Source: Prochloron sp. SulCav_FS08_3_32_3330
Lineage (GTDB): Bacteria > Cyanobacteriota > Cyanobacteriia > Cyanobacteriales > DYNF01
Assembly (NCBI GenBank): GCA_020721205.1
Contig: DYNF01000021.1
Coordinates: 1-53,680, forward strand
Direction: 5' to 3'
Length of the DNA stretch: 53,680 bases
A model generated the notes under the pieces. It saw only the letters and a program-made list of their open reading frames with translations. It was not told the origin of the DNA and did no database searches. The translations under genes were made by a program, and so were the position numbers. Shown one piece after another: positions 35,566-44,237 of this stretch. Numbering within the stretch: position 1 is the first letter of the stretch; every line of letters starts with the position of its first letter.

Positions 35566-35594
35566 GGTTCGTTGTGGTGCTAAAAGCACCACAA
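35566..35594. repeat. Palindromic dispersed repeat
   Basis: GGTTCGTTGTGGTGCTAAAAGCACCACAA, a short member with stem GTGGTGCT/AGCACCAC, between the flavoprotein and cobD-like genes. Confidence 0.75.
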
Positions 35595-35621
35595 ATTTAG
35601 TAAAGATGGAGTTAAAACAAT

Positions 35622-36722
35622 TTAGATTAACAAATTTAAAGCATTTAATAATTTATTATTCTCATCTTCAAGTTTAACAGCTATTCTAAAATAATGCTCC
35701 CCTAATTCGGGAAAACTTAAACAATCTCTAATTAAAATTTGATAATTTTTTAACAATTTTTCTTGTAATTTTAAACTAGAAATATCTGTTTTTACTAATA
35801 AAAAATTAGCACTACTATTAAAAGGATATAACCCTTTAATTTTCCCCAATTCTTGATATAATTTTAACCTAGTTGGGGGCAACCATTTTAAAGTTTTTTC
35901 TCGAAATTCTTGATCCTTAATTACTGTTTGTGCTACTAAATCCGCTAATATATTTACACTCCAAGGATCCCGCCACTTTTGCCATTTTTTAAGGCGATCG
36001 GGCTGAGTAATAGCGTAGCCTATTCTTAGCCCCGGAATAGCGTAAAATTTCGTCAGCGATCGCAAAATAATTAAATTAGGATAATCTTTAACTAAAGAAA
36101 TTAAACTTTGATCTTGATCCGGTGGTAAAAAATCCATAAAAGCCTCATCTATTACTACCAAAGCAAATTGATCTAAATATTTCTTAATTTCTTCTTTTTT
36201 AAATAATTTACCCGTTGGATTATGAGGATTATTGAGTAAGAAACCCGAATTATTTTTGAAATTACATTGAGTAAAACTAGCAGGTAAATCCCTCAAAAAC
36301 TCCCCCCTTTTGAAGGGGGGCAGGGAGGGATCAAAATCTATTAAAAAACCCTGAATTTTCCCATGAAAAGCCTCCAAAGCTCTGATATAATCATGAAAAG
36401 CCGGAGTTAAAAGATATGTAACCTCCGTATTCGCCAATTCCCTCCCCACATAACTCAATAACTCCGCCGAGCCATTTCCGGGTAAAATATAATCAGGATT
36501 AATCTGATGATACTGAGCTAAAATATTTCTAAGGTTTGTATAGCTTGGATCAGGATAATTACTCAGTTGAGTTAAATTATTTTGAATCGTAGCGATCGCA
36601 CTTTTAGGAATACCGAGAGGATTAATACTAGCGGAAAAATCTAAAATAGAGGAAATTGGACAACAGGCGATCGCCGTTGCCCAACTTAAATTTCCGCCAT
36701 GAATAGGACGAATTTTAGTCAC
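35622..36722 (-). CDS. cobD: Threonine-phosphate decarboxylase-like aminotransferase (CobD/HisC family)
   Basis: 366 residues, fold-type I PLP enzyme. HGGNLSWATAIACCPISSILDFSASINPLG is the CobD-type start (HisC lacks HGGN). PGNGSAELL, NNPHNPTG, the DEAF strand and the PLP Lys in SLTKFYAIPGLRIGY (K225) are present. CobD decarboxylates threonine phosphate to the aminopropanol arm of cobamides; cyanobacteria mostly make pseudocobalamin. Residues 131-141 (DPSLPPFKRGE) are an in-frame repeat insertion. HisC-type activity cannot be ruled out. It is 15 bp downstream of the HU gene. Confidence 0.85.
   Translation of the reverse strand: MTKIRPIHGGNLSWATAIACCPISSILDFSASINPLGIPKSAIATIQNNLTQLSNYPDPSYTNLRNILAQYHQINPDYILPGNGSAELLSYVGRELANTEVTYLLTPAFHDYIRALEAFHGKIQGFLIDFDPSLPPFKRGEFLRDLPASFTQCNFKNNSGFLLNNPHNPTGKLFKKEEIKKYLDQFALVVIDEAFMDFLPPDQDQSLISLVKDYPNLIILRSLTKFYAIPGLRIGYAITQPDRLKKWQKWRDPWSVNILADLVAQTVIKDQEFREKTLKWLPPTRLKLYQELGKIKGLYPFNSSANFLLVKTDISSLKLQEKLLKNYQILIRDCLSFPELGEHYFRIAVKLEDENNKLLNALNLLI
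36301..36332 (-). repeat. In-frame DPSLPPFKRGE-coding repeat
   Basis: CCCCCC...GGGGGG hairpin with the reading DPSLPPFKRGE inside the cobD-like gene. It is a relative of 10334-10366. Confidence 0.78.
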
Positions 36723-36737
36723 CCTCCTAAATTAAAC

Positions 36738-37019
36738 CTAATCTTGAGGGGCAACTTTTTCCTTAAACAATTTACCCGCCGAAAAAGCGGGTACAGTAGT
36801 CGCCGGAATTTCCATTTTATCGCCAGTTTTAGGATTACGTCCTTCTCGTGCCTTGCGATCTCGGGGTTCAAAAGTACCAAAGCCCACTAAGGTAACTTTT
36901 TCACCATCGGCTAAGGTTTCCATAATCGTATCTACAGTTGCCGTCACAATTTGTTCAGCCGCTTTTTTGGTGACACCTGCTTTTTTGGCAACCTGATCAA
37001 CTAATTCTCCTTTATTCAT
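36738..37019 (-). CDS. hup: Nucleoid protein HU
   Basis: 93 residues. MNKGELVDQVAKKAGVTKKAAEQIV, then VTLVGFGTFEPRDRKAREGRNPKTGDKMEIPAT and FSAGKLFKEKV, a full HU/IHF family pattern including the conserved RNPKTG in the DNA-binding arm. AAAGGAG lies about 9 nt before the ATG. HU bends and compacts DNA. The 317-bp upstream region has AT-rich promoter-like sequence but no clear operator. Confidence 0.97.
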   Translation of the reverse strand: MNKGELVDQVAKKAGVTKKAAEQIVTATVDTIMETLADGEKVTLVGFGTFEPRDRKAREGRNPKTGDKMEIPATTVPAFSAGKLFKEKVAPQD

Positions 37020-37285
37020 TTTCTGAATCTCCTTTTTAGATTTTCTGTAATGTTTTAATTTATAAACTATCTATTAGTATATGTAAAGTTTTATTGTCGA
37101 AATACCTATACAATCATAGTTTACCACATTTATTCTAATCTTTATTTGTTCAATCTGGATCAATTAAATAATTAAATTTATCTTACTTTAATAAACTTGA
37201 GAAAAAAAAATTTGTTTAGTGTGACGAATGATAACAGTTAAAAAGCTTGTTATAAAAGGAATACAGCCTTGATAAAAAATATCGG

Positions 37286-37315
37286 TGTAGAGACGTAATA
37301 TATTACGTCTCTACA
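37286..37315. terminator. 30-nt perfect palindrome
   Basis: TGTAGAGACGTAATA followed by its exact reverse complement. It lies 21 bp after the pilQ stop, in the right place for a terminator of the pil operon, but with no T-run. TGTAGAGACG palindromes are common dispersed repeats in cyanobacteria. Confidence 0.6.
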
Positions 37316-37336
37316 AGTGAAATAGGATCACATTAA

Positions 37337-39463
37337 TTAAAAATTAGGAGTAGGAACATAAAAACCCCGATCCTCTAACATTCCACGAGCATCCTCTCCG
37401 GGGACATAATTATAACCCCATCCAGCCTGTTCCGAATCATCTAAAATTTGAGGAGTAACTAAGACAATAACCTCATTTCTTTGATAAGTGGTGCTAGAAC
37501 TTCTGAATAAAGCCCCTAAAATGGGAATATCTCCTAAAATTGGCACTTTTGTCACAGAAGCACGATCAGATTCCTGAATAATCCCTGCTAAAATCAATGT
37601 TTGACCATCCCGCATCCGAATAGAGCCAGACTCAAGAGTTCTTGACTGAATCAGAGTAATAGGACCTTGATTCGTTGCCACTTCATTGCCGGGTGCCGAA
37701 ACGATAGGTTTTACTTGTAAAGTGATAAAACCATTATCATCAATCCCTTCTACAATAATTCCCAATTGAAGTCCTGCTTCTTTAATAATGGGTCTTTGAA
37801 TAGGAGTCGAAATCTCATTAATGTCAATATATTGTATTTCAAACCCTCCAAATACCTCTTGAGTCAAGTTAATACTCGCAGTTTGTCCCGACTGGATCAC
37901 TAGAGTGGGATCAGTCAAGATTTTAGCACTACCATTAGTAATTTGAGTATCAAGGGAAGCGAGAAATTTAGTCGGATATTGAATATAATTAGCTAAAGAA
38001 GTGGTAATAGAACCGGGGGTACCGAGGGAGGTAGAAATAGTAGGGGGTGCCGTGGCACTGGTAGTCGTAGTAATAACCGTATCCGTTGCTTGTGTTATAT
38101 CGGTAATACCCACACTAAAAGGATCAGTGCCAATAGCCGTAGTGGGAACGAAAAAAGTGCCATCACTTCTGGGAGTATAACCAGTTAAAACACCATTAAG
38201 AAACTGTTGAGTTCCAGGGGCTGTAGAAGGAACGGTGAAAAAGTTAGTAGGGTCTAAAAAAATAGTAGCATCAGATAATTGGTTAGCGACAATGGGGGGA
38301 CTTACTCCTAGATTAGAGGAGGCAGTAGCAGGGGACAAATTCCCGTAATTTGTCGAAAAAGTTCCATTATTAACTGAAAAGAAATTATTAGCAATACCGA
38401 AGGAAAAACTGGTGTTAACACTTTCAGTATTGAGTAAGTTTACATCTACAATTTTCACATTAACAGCCACTTGTCTTTGACGGGCATCTAACTGAACTAA
38501 AAACTTACTGGCAATTTCAATTTGACGAGGTTCACCCACTAAAGTAATCGCATTAAGTCGAGGCTCCGCTATCACTTGCATTCCTGTTAGTAATGGCTCA
38601 CGCCCAATCGTACCTCCTACTTCTCCTGTAAGGAAAATTTGAGCGTCTTCTGCTTTGACTTGATTTAAACGAAAACTTCGTGTCACTAGATCCCTTGCCT
38701 GTACAGGAAGTGCCGCTCCAATAAAAATAGTACGTCCTCGACGAGTTGCCTGTAAACCAGACACAATTAAAACCGAATTGAATACATCCTGTACCGATTC
38801 ATTTTCTAAATCTAAGGTAATATTTGAGCTTGTTGCCCCTGCTGCTGTTCCCTCGGCGGCGGCGTTGGTATAAACCACATTTAGATCCGCCGCACGAGCC
38901 AATAAACTTAATACTTCTTGAACAGGAGCTTCCCTTAAAACTAATCTTGGTACTCTTGCCGCCGTACCTAAATCCACATATTCGGGGGAAGAATCAATAT
39001 TAGAAACGGCTATATCTCCCACGGGAGGAGCTACGGCTCTGGGGAGGAAAGGGGGAGCCGGGGCTACGGGTTGAATCGGGTTAGCAGTGGGGGCAGGTCT
39101 ACCATCAATGGTAATAGTAGGATTAGGAAAAAGAATCTCCGGTTGAGGTGGCGGATTATTAGTAGGATTTGTTGGTTGATCAGGGGTACTTTGAGCTATT
39201 ATAGCCGGAATAGATAGATTATTATTTTCTATAATATCTGTTTGTTCTCCCAAATTTAAGGTAATATTTGTATTGTTTTCTGCTGATATTTCCTGAGAAA
39301 ATAAATTATTTTCTTCAGTTTCTATCGAGATTTGAGAAATATTCTCATTAGACTCTATTTCCTCCCCTGTTAGGGCAAGGGTACTAGCTAAAGTGGGATT
39401 GACTACGGATAAAACAGTAGCAACCACCGTTAAAAAATGGAGCGGATTTTGATGATGTTTCAC
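37337..39463 (-). CDS. pilQ: Type IV pilus secretin PilQ
   Basis: About 708 residues from the GTG at 39463, chosen because GAGGAG sits 6 nt before it. N-terminal signal-like segment (FLTVVATVLSVVNPTLAS), Pro-rich linker (about 95-155), secretin N domains (about 175-330: PRLVLREAPVQEVLSLLAR, FRLNQVKAEDAQIFLTG, RLNAITLVG), a Thr-rich insertion (about 450-500) and the secretin barrel with LQVKPIVSAPG, RMRDGQTLILAGII, VPILGDIPILGALFRS and EVIVLVTPQI. It forms the outer-membrane pore for pili used in twitching and DNA uptake. Last gene of pilMNOQ. Confidence 0.95.
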   Translation of the reverse strand: MKHHQNPLHFLTVVATVLSVVNPTLASTLALTGEEIESNENISQISIETEENNLFSQEISAENNTNITLNLGEQTDIIENNNLSIPAIIAQSTPDQPTNPTNNPPPQPEILFPNPTITIDGRPAPTANPIQPVAPAPPFLPRAVAPPVGDIAVSNIDSSPEYVDLGTAARVPRLVLREAPVQEVLSLLARAADLNVVYTNAAAEGTAAGATSSNITLDLENESVQDVFNSVLIVSGLQATRRGRTIFIGAALPVQARDLVTRSFRLNQVKAEDAQIFLTGEVGGTIGREPLLTGMQVIAEPRLNAITLVGEPRQIEIASKFLVQLDARQRQVAVNVKIVDVNLLNTESVNTSFSFGIANNFFSVNNGTFSTNYGNLSPATASSNLGVSPPIVANQLSDATIFLDPTNFFTVPSTAPGTQQFLNGVLTGYTPRSDGTFFVPTTAIGTDPFSVGITDITQATDTVITTTTSATAPPTISTSLGTPGSITTSLANYIQYPTKFLASLDTQITNGSAKILTDPTLVIQSGQTASINLTQEVFGGFEIQYIDINEISTPIQRPIIKEAGLQLGIIVEGIDDNGFITLQVKPIVSAPGNEVATNQGPITLIQSRTLESGSIRMRDGQTLILAGIIQESDRASVTKVPILGDIPILGALFRSSSTTYQRNEVIVLVTPQILDDSEQAGWGYNYVPGEDARGMLEDRGFYVPTPNF

Positions 39464-39648
39464 GAGAGACTCCTCAACCAAATAAGATGTTATTTATTTA
39501 AAAATAAAAAAATTTGTAATTAGTAAATCAAAGAAAAAATTAATAAACTCTAATGGATCAAAATCACCAGATGTAAATTAATCTTACTGTAAATTGTCCA
39601 TTCGGGATCATTAAATCAAGATAGGTACAAGTTAAGCTTGAAAATAAA

Positions 39649-40362
39649 TTAAGGCTCCTCTGAAGAAATGGGATAAACCACATCCACATCAAAAGAAACA
39701 TCCAAAATCGGCGCTCCTTGAAGTTTGATTTCCCCTTTATTAAACACAAAAGTGGGGGGAGTAGAGACCTTAGCATTAAAATTTTTAATTACCACAAGGG
39801 ATTGGAATCTTTCCAGTCTCTGAATAATAGACTGAGTTTGAGTGATTGTTCCCTCAAAACCAATAGCAATAGTACGACGTTGTAGTTTACCATTAACTAA
39901 TTCCCCAAAAGAGCCATCGTCAACTACTAACAGAGGTTCTCCATTCGGTCCAGAAACGGGTTCATATTTTGTTAAAATCACCTTTTCCTGTTGAAAAATT
40001 TTATTGAAATCAAGCAATAAAGTATCCACCGTTTTACTTGAGGATAATAACGCCAAAATTTGAGGTTGACGATTTTGTTGTTGGGCGATCTGAGCTTGAA
40101 GCTGAACAATTTTTTGTTGAGCATTCCCCACTTTAGTTTGAGCTAATTTAGCCGCAGTTTCCTCCTTTTTCTGTTCTAAACCTTGATACTCTTTATAAGC
40201 GGGTAAAACCTTCGCCCAAGTGAGATAACCTCCTCCTCCAATACCTACTACTAACAACAGAATAAATATTACCTTGGGTGAAAAAGTAATCCCAAAAGCG
40301 GCGGGGTATTCACCACCATCTTCCGGGTTGTTACCGGGTGTAAAATCTTCGGCGATGGTCAT
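39649..40362 (-). CDS. pilO: Type IV pilus assembly protein PilO
   Basis: 237 residues. One membrane helix (about 28-50, KVIFILLLVVGIGGGGYLTW), a coiled coil (about 55-100) and a C-terminal ferredoxin-like domain (LLLDFNKIFQQEKVILTKYEP ... RTIAIGFEGTITQTQSIIQRLERFQSLVVIKNF). PilO pairs with PilN in the inner-membrane alignment subcomplex. The start overlaps the pilN stop by 4 nt (ATGA). A Pro-rich N-terminus faces the cytosol. Confidence 0.93.
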   Translation of the reverse strand: MTIAEDFTPGNNPEDGGEYPAAFGITFSPKVIFILLLVVGIGGGGYLTWAKVLPAYKEYQGLEQKKEETAAKLAQTKVGNAQQKIVQLQAQIAQQQNRQPQILALLSSSKTVDTLLLDFNKIFQQEKVILTKYEPVSGPNGEPLLVVDDGSFGELVNGKLQRRTIAIGFEGTITQTQSIIQRLERFQSLVVIKNFNAKVSTPPTFVFNKGEIKLQGAPILDVSFDVDVVYPISSEEP

Positions 40363-41207
40363 TCTGCAATTACTCCTTTTTCTTGAAGAATTTTAATACG
40401 AGAAACTAAACCTAAAGCTCCTTTGTTGTTTAGATCATCGAGAATTTCTGAAGCTGGACGAACTTTAATCGTGGCTTCGATCGAATATTTAACCACTTGG
40501 GGAAATTCCACAATTAAATTTTCAGGAATATCCTCAATCGCTCCTGCCGACGGATTTTCGGTTAAAGATACACTGGTTAAATAAATTTTATCTTTAACAA
40601 AAAAATCTGATTTTTTCAAAGTTAAGAGAAAATCATTTGCCTGATCGTAGGAGGAAGCAATACCGTCTATCATTAACTTTTGAGTAATATTTGTTTGAGG
40701 TGTAGCCGGAGGTGTAGCCGGAGGTGTACCCGCCGGAGGTGTACCCGCCGGAGGTGTAGCCGGAGGTGCGGTAGGTTGAACTGTCTCCTCCAGTTCATTT
40801 TGAGTAATAGAATCAATTTGTACCCCCGCAGGTACATTATCTAATAAGTCTTGAACGATCGCCGAAATAGGTTGTATTTTATTAAAAATATCAACAAAAG
40901 CATCAGCTTGTTGTTTAATCTGGTTAAACTCCCCTTGAAGTCGGGTAATTTCTGCTCCTTCCTCCTCTGCTTTTTTTATTTCCGCTTCTAGTTTGGCTAT
41001 TTCTTCCGTCGCTTCGGTTTTTTTGCCATCAATCCAAAATATGCCTAAAAATGGTAAACCGATTAGGGCGATCGCAATAATTCCCCCCGCTACCATCGGG
41101 ATCATATTTCCGATCGGTTGGGCGGCTTTCCTAGTTTTCGTAGGAGTTGCGGCTTCTTCTGGTTTCCGATTAGGATCCTTAAGAAAATTAATATCTAAAC
41201 TATACAT
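40359..41207 (-). CDS. pilN: Type IV pilus assembly protein PilN
   Basis: 282 residues. MYSLDINFLKDPNR is the typical N-terminal PilM-binding start; one membrane helix (about 36-58), a coiled coil (60-95), then a periplasmic domain. Residues about 160-190 are a Pro/Ala/Thr repeat (PPAGTPPAGTPPATPPATP) coded by direct DNA repeats (about 40699-40770), so this linker may vary in length between strains. It couples cytosolic PilM to PilO and PilQ. Confidence 0.93.
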   Translation of the reverse strand: MYSLDINFLKDPNRKPEEAATPTKTRKAAQPIGNMIPMVAGGIIAIALIGLPFLGIFWIDGKKTEATEEIAKLEAEIKKAEEEGAEITRLQGEFNQIKQQADAFVDIFNKIQPISAIVQDLLDNVPAGVQIDSITQNELEETVQPTAPPATPPAGTPPAGTPPATPPATPQTNITQKLMIDGIASSYDQANDFLLTLKKSDFFVKDKIYLTSVSLTENPSAGAIEDIPENLIVEFPQVVKYSIEATIKVRPASEILDDLNNKGALGLVSRIKILQEKGVIAE

Positions 41208-41214
41208 TTTCGGT

Positions 41215-42321
41215 TTAAACCTCCCTCATTCCTAAACCTAAGATAATTCCCATAGACGGACGTTGCATCGCCTCAATTTCTTCACTATGCTCTAAAGCTA
41301 AGGAAGTGATCGGATCAATCGCCATACTAGGAATACTTAAACGCTGTCCAAAAAACTCATCAATTTGTCCTAAACCGCCACCGGGACCTGCTAAAAGTAA
41401 TTGTGCCACTTCTAGTTCCCCACTTTGATTAAGATAAAAATCAATGGAACGACGTAATTCATCAGCTAACTCTCCTAATACCCTCAATAAAGCCGCCATT
41501 CCCGGGTTAATGCCCGTTGCCCCGGTTCTGGTACTATCTACGGGCATATTCGTAGGAATAGTCATACCTTGGAGTAACTCTGTATTACGAGAAGCGGGTA
41601 AATTCATTGCCCTTGATAAAGCTTCTTGAAGTTGAAATGTACCAATAGGTACAGTTCTGGAAAATTGGGGAACTCCATCCACAATAATGGCAATTTCTGT
41701 GCTATCAAATTCAATATCTACTAATACCGCCGCCTCTTTAGAGCCAAACTGTCGTAGTTGTTCTCTAATGGTGCGAATTAAAGCAAAACTATTAATATCC
41801 AGTACATCTACCTGTAGTTGAGCCTGTCTGAAAGTTTCTAGGTACATATCAGTAACTTCTTTGCGAGTTGCCACTAATAAAACTTGAACCTTCTCAATGC
41901 CGTCCTCATCTACAAAATACCCTAATTTTTGATAATCAAGGTCTACTTCTTCTCGGGGATAGGGTAAATATAAACCAGCTTCGTGATTTAAGACCATATC
42001 CTTAAGTTCAGCATCATCTAATTCTGCTGGAATGGGAATAATGCGAATAATCGCTTCTCGCATCGGTACAGCCGTGGCTACTTTAGTCGCATTAATATTA
42101 TGTTTAGCGAGGGTTTCTTGCAATAATTCCGCTAAAGCAGGGGAGTCTACGATTTGTCCATCACTAAAAAGTCCTTCGGGAACTTCCTCGGAGATAAATT
42201 TGACTAATTTATAGACTTGTCCTTGCTTTTTCATTTGGACAATATTAATGCGTTCGGCGGCTATTTCTAGCCCGATCCCACTAGCTTTTGATCCAAAAAG
42301 TTTTTTTAAACGTTCTAACAT
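41215..42321 (-). CDS. pilM: Type IV pilus assembly protein PilM
   Basis: 368 residues, actin-like ATPase fold. GIGLEIAAERINIVQMKKQG near the start, LVDIEFDSTEIAIIVDGVPQFSR and LLLAGPGGGLGQIDEFFGQRL are the nucleotide-binding segments. It sits on the cytosolic side and binds the N-terminus of PilN. First gene of the cluster, 7 bp before pilN. Confidence 0.95.
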   Translation of the reverse strand: MLERLKKLFGSKASGIGLEIAAERINIVQMKKQGQVYKLVKFISEEVPEGLFSDGQIVDSPALAELLQETLAKHNINATKVATAVPMREAIIRIIPIPAELDDAELKDMVLNHEAGLYLPYPREEVDLDYQKLGYFVDEDGIEKVQVLLVATRKEVTDMYLETFRQAQLQVDVLDINSFALIRTIREQLRQFGSKEAAVLVDIEFDSTEIAIIVDGVPQFSRTVPIGTFQLQEALSRAMNLPASRNTELLQGMTIPTNMPVDSTRTGATGINPGMAALLRVLGELADELRRSIDFYLNQSGELEVAQLLLAGPGGGLGQIDEFFGQRLSIPSMAIDPITSLALEHSEEIEAMQRPSMGIILGLGMREV

Positions 42322-42336
42322 AAAACAGTTATCCCT

Positions 42337-42457
42337 ATTAGGTGGTAGTGATAGGTGGTAGAAAGGTATGGTGGGGGAAGGGAAGTTGGCGATTATTGGT
42401 TATCCTCCTACCGTAGAGTCTTAATCTGAATTAAGTCTCTACCCACTACCACCTAAT
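42337..42457. repeat. Nested inverted-repeat element between divergent genes
   Basis: Outer arms ATTAGGTGGTAGTG (42337-42350) and CACTACCACCTAAT (42444-42457) are perfect complements. An inner pair, GTAGAG-T-CTTAAT / ATTAAG-T-CTCTAC (42413-42442), is nested at the right. This 121-bp MITE-like unit fills most of the space between pilM and the solute-binding lipoprotein gene, so it probably includes or displaces their promoters. Confidence 0.65.
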
Positions 42458-42496
42458 TAAATTTGTGACAATTTTACATAGAATAATAAACCAACA

Positions 42497-43789
42497 ATGA
42501 AAAACCTAATCAGAAAAATTAAAAATCTTATTTTATGGTTATTACTAGGATTAACTTTAAGTTGGATTTTAAGTTGTAGTCCTAATCCTAATACTTCTAA
42601 CTCTCAGATGAAAGAAGTGGAATTTTGGACGATGCAACTTCAACCTAAGTTTACTTCCTATTTTAACAATGTGATTACTAATTTTGAATCTAGTCATCCA
42701 GAGGTAAAATTACGCTGGATTGATGTGCCTTGGAATGCGATGGAAAGTAAAATTTTAACGGCGGTTTCTGCTAATACGTCCCCGGATCTGGTAAATTTAA
42801 ACCCCAATTTTGCTTCTCAATTAGCCAGTCGTGATTCTTTACTGATCCTTAATTCTCTCATCAAAAGTGAGATTGTGCAACAATATTTACCCAAAATTTG
42901 GTCGGCTAGTAGTATTGAGGAGCAAACTTTTGGCATTCCTTGGTATTTAACTACTAGAGTAACCCTTTATAATCAAGATTTGTTAACTAAAGCAGGAATT
43001 AAAGCCCCGGCGAAAACTTATCAAGAATTGGGAGAAATGGCGAAAATTATTAAGGAAAAAACGGGTAAATATGCGTTTTTTGTGACTTTTGTTCCGGGAG
43101 ATTCGGGGGAAGTTTTAGAATCTTTGGTCCAAATGGGTGTAACTTTAGTTGATCAAAATGGTAAAGCCTCTTTTAATACTCCTGAAGGTTTAGAAGCTTT
43201 TAAATATTGGGTTAATTTATATCAACAAAAATTATTACCCCCGGAAGTTTTAACTCAAGGTCATTCTCAGGCGATCGAGTTATATCAAGCTGGAGAAACG
43301 GCTTTTCTTTCTTCTAGTGCGGAATTTCTCAATACGATCGCTACAAATGCTCCTACTATTTCTAATGTTACCTCTGCATCCTCTCAAATTACGGGGAAAA
43401 CGGGTAAAAAAAATGTCGCAGTGATGAATTGGGTAATTCCTAAAAATACGGATATTCCTGATCTGGCTTTAGAATTTGGTTTATTTGTTACTAATGGGGA
43501 AAATCAGTTAGCTTTTGCGAAGGAGGCTAATGTTTTACCTTCTAATAAGGATGCGATCGCAAAATACATTAAAGATTTAGAGGAAAACTCAGAAGTTTCA
43601 GCTTTGGCACAAGCGAGAAAAGTGAGTGCGTTACAATTAGAGTCTGCTGAGGTTTTAGTCCCAGCGATGAAGGATCTGAATTTATTACAAAAAGCAATTT
43701 ACGAAAATTTACAACAGGCAATGTTAGGAGAAAAAACAGTAGAACAAGCTGTTAAAGATGCGGCACAATTATGGGATAATCGAAGTTAA
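42497..43789 (+). CDS. ABC transporter solute-binding lipoprotein (sugar type)
   Basis: 430 residues. Basic N-terminus, hydrophobic core and a lipobox-like ILSC (Cys about 27), so a lipid-anchored periplasmic protein. EVEFWTMQLQPKFTSYFNNVI, SHPEVKLRWIDVPW, DLVNLNPNFASQLA, PWYLTTRVTLYNQDLLTKAGI and NWVIPKNTDIPDLALEFGLF are typical of cluster B (sugar, ugpB-like) binding proteins. The permease and ATPase genes are not adjacent, which is common for cyanobacterial sugar transporters. Confidence 0.9.
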   Translation: MKNLIRKIKNLILWLLLGLTLSWILSCSPNPNTSNSQMKEVEFWTMQLQPKFTSYFNNVITNFESSHPEVKLRWIDVPWNAMESKILTAVSANTSPDLVNLNPNFASQLASRDSLLILNSLIKSEIVQQYLPKIWSASSIEEQTFGIPWYLTTRVTLYNQDLLTKAGIKAPAKTYQELGEMAKIIKEKTGKYAFFVTFVPGDSGEVLESLVQMGVTLVDQNGKASFNTPEGLEAFKYWVNLYQQKLLPPEVLTQGHSQAIELYQAGETAFLSSSAEFLNTIATNAPTISNVTSASSQITGKTGKKNVAVMNWVIPKNTDIPDLALEFGLFVTNGENQLAFAKEANVLPSNKDAIAKYIKDLEENSEVSALAQARKVSALQLESAEVLVPAMKDLNLLQKAIYENLQQAMLGEKTVEQAVKDAAQLWDNRS

Positions 43790-43792
43790 TCA

Positions 43793-43812
43793 AATAACAG
43801 GTTTTGAACTTC
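43793..43812 (+). repeat. Direct repeat, left copy
   Basis: AATAACAGGTTTTGAACTTC, identical to 44238-44257. Similarity continues for about 28 further bases (TTTCGGGAGTTTT against TTTCGGAAGTTTT). The two copies flank the UPF0175 cassette. Confidence 0.8.
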
Positions 43813-43851
43813 CGAAATAACTAAAATTTCGGGAGTTTTCATCAGTTTATT

Positions 43852-43926
43852 TTAGATTTCTTTCACAGTTTGTAAAACCTGTTCATAAAGAGATTGATTA
43901 ACCCAATATTGAGCATAATTAATCAT
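43852..43926 (-). pseudogene. Collapsed DUF3368-type toxin (start plus C-terminal tail)
   Basis: A 24-codon frame, MINYAQYWVNQSLYEQVLQT plus VKEI. Its start overlaps the antitoxin stop (ATGA), as in intact UPF0175-DUF3368 operons. The end resembles the last 20 residues of DUF3368 (VapC-like PIN) proteins, which finish in a W/F-x-[IV]-[SN]-x-x-LY-x-x-VL pattern. The whole PIN catalytic core is missing, in frame, between the MI start and this tail. The simplest reading is an internal deletion that killed the toxin. Confidence 0.6.
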
Positions 43927-44168
43927 ATCATCTCTCCTGCTTGAATAGATAGGATATCTTCAGCTAAATCTTCCTCATTATAATGACGTTCAATCTGATT
44001 TTTTCCTAATAATTGTTGTAATTCCCAAACAGAAATATTTAATAAACGACGCACTTGTCCAAAGGTAAATATTTTTTGTTGATATAATTGAATTGCTACT
44101 TGTTCTAAGATTGCTTTTTCTCCTTCTGTAATAGATGTTATTGGAATTTCAAGATTAATTGTCTTCAT
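43923..44168 (-). CDS. UPF0175-family antitoxin
   Basis: 81 residues. KAILEQVAIQLYQQKIFTFGQVRRLLNISVWELQQLLGKNQIERHYNEEDLAEDI is the classical UPF0175 core (small helix-turn-helix-like protein paired with PIN toxins). It lies upstream of a 75-nt toxin remnant. The frame and motif look intact, so the antitoxin may persist as an orphan. The cassette is bracketed by 20-bp direct repeats. Confidence 0.87.
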   Translation of the reverse strand: MKTINLEIPITSITEGEKAILEQVAIQLYQQKIFTFGQVRRLLNISVWELQQLLGKNQIERHYNEEDLAEDILSIQAGEMI

Positions 44169-44237
44169 GATTAGTCTCCTTATGTTATAATTTTTTCTTG
44201 TTCAGAATTTCTAATGGTAACATTTTTAGTATAATAC

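Noticed and set aside
39564-39776. 70-residue minus-strand frame
   Set aside because: Overlaps the 3' end of pilO in another frame, hydrophobic by chance, with no ribosome binding site.
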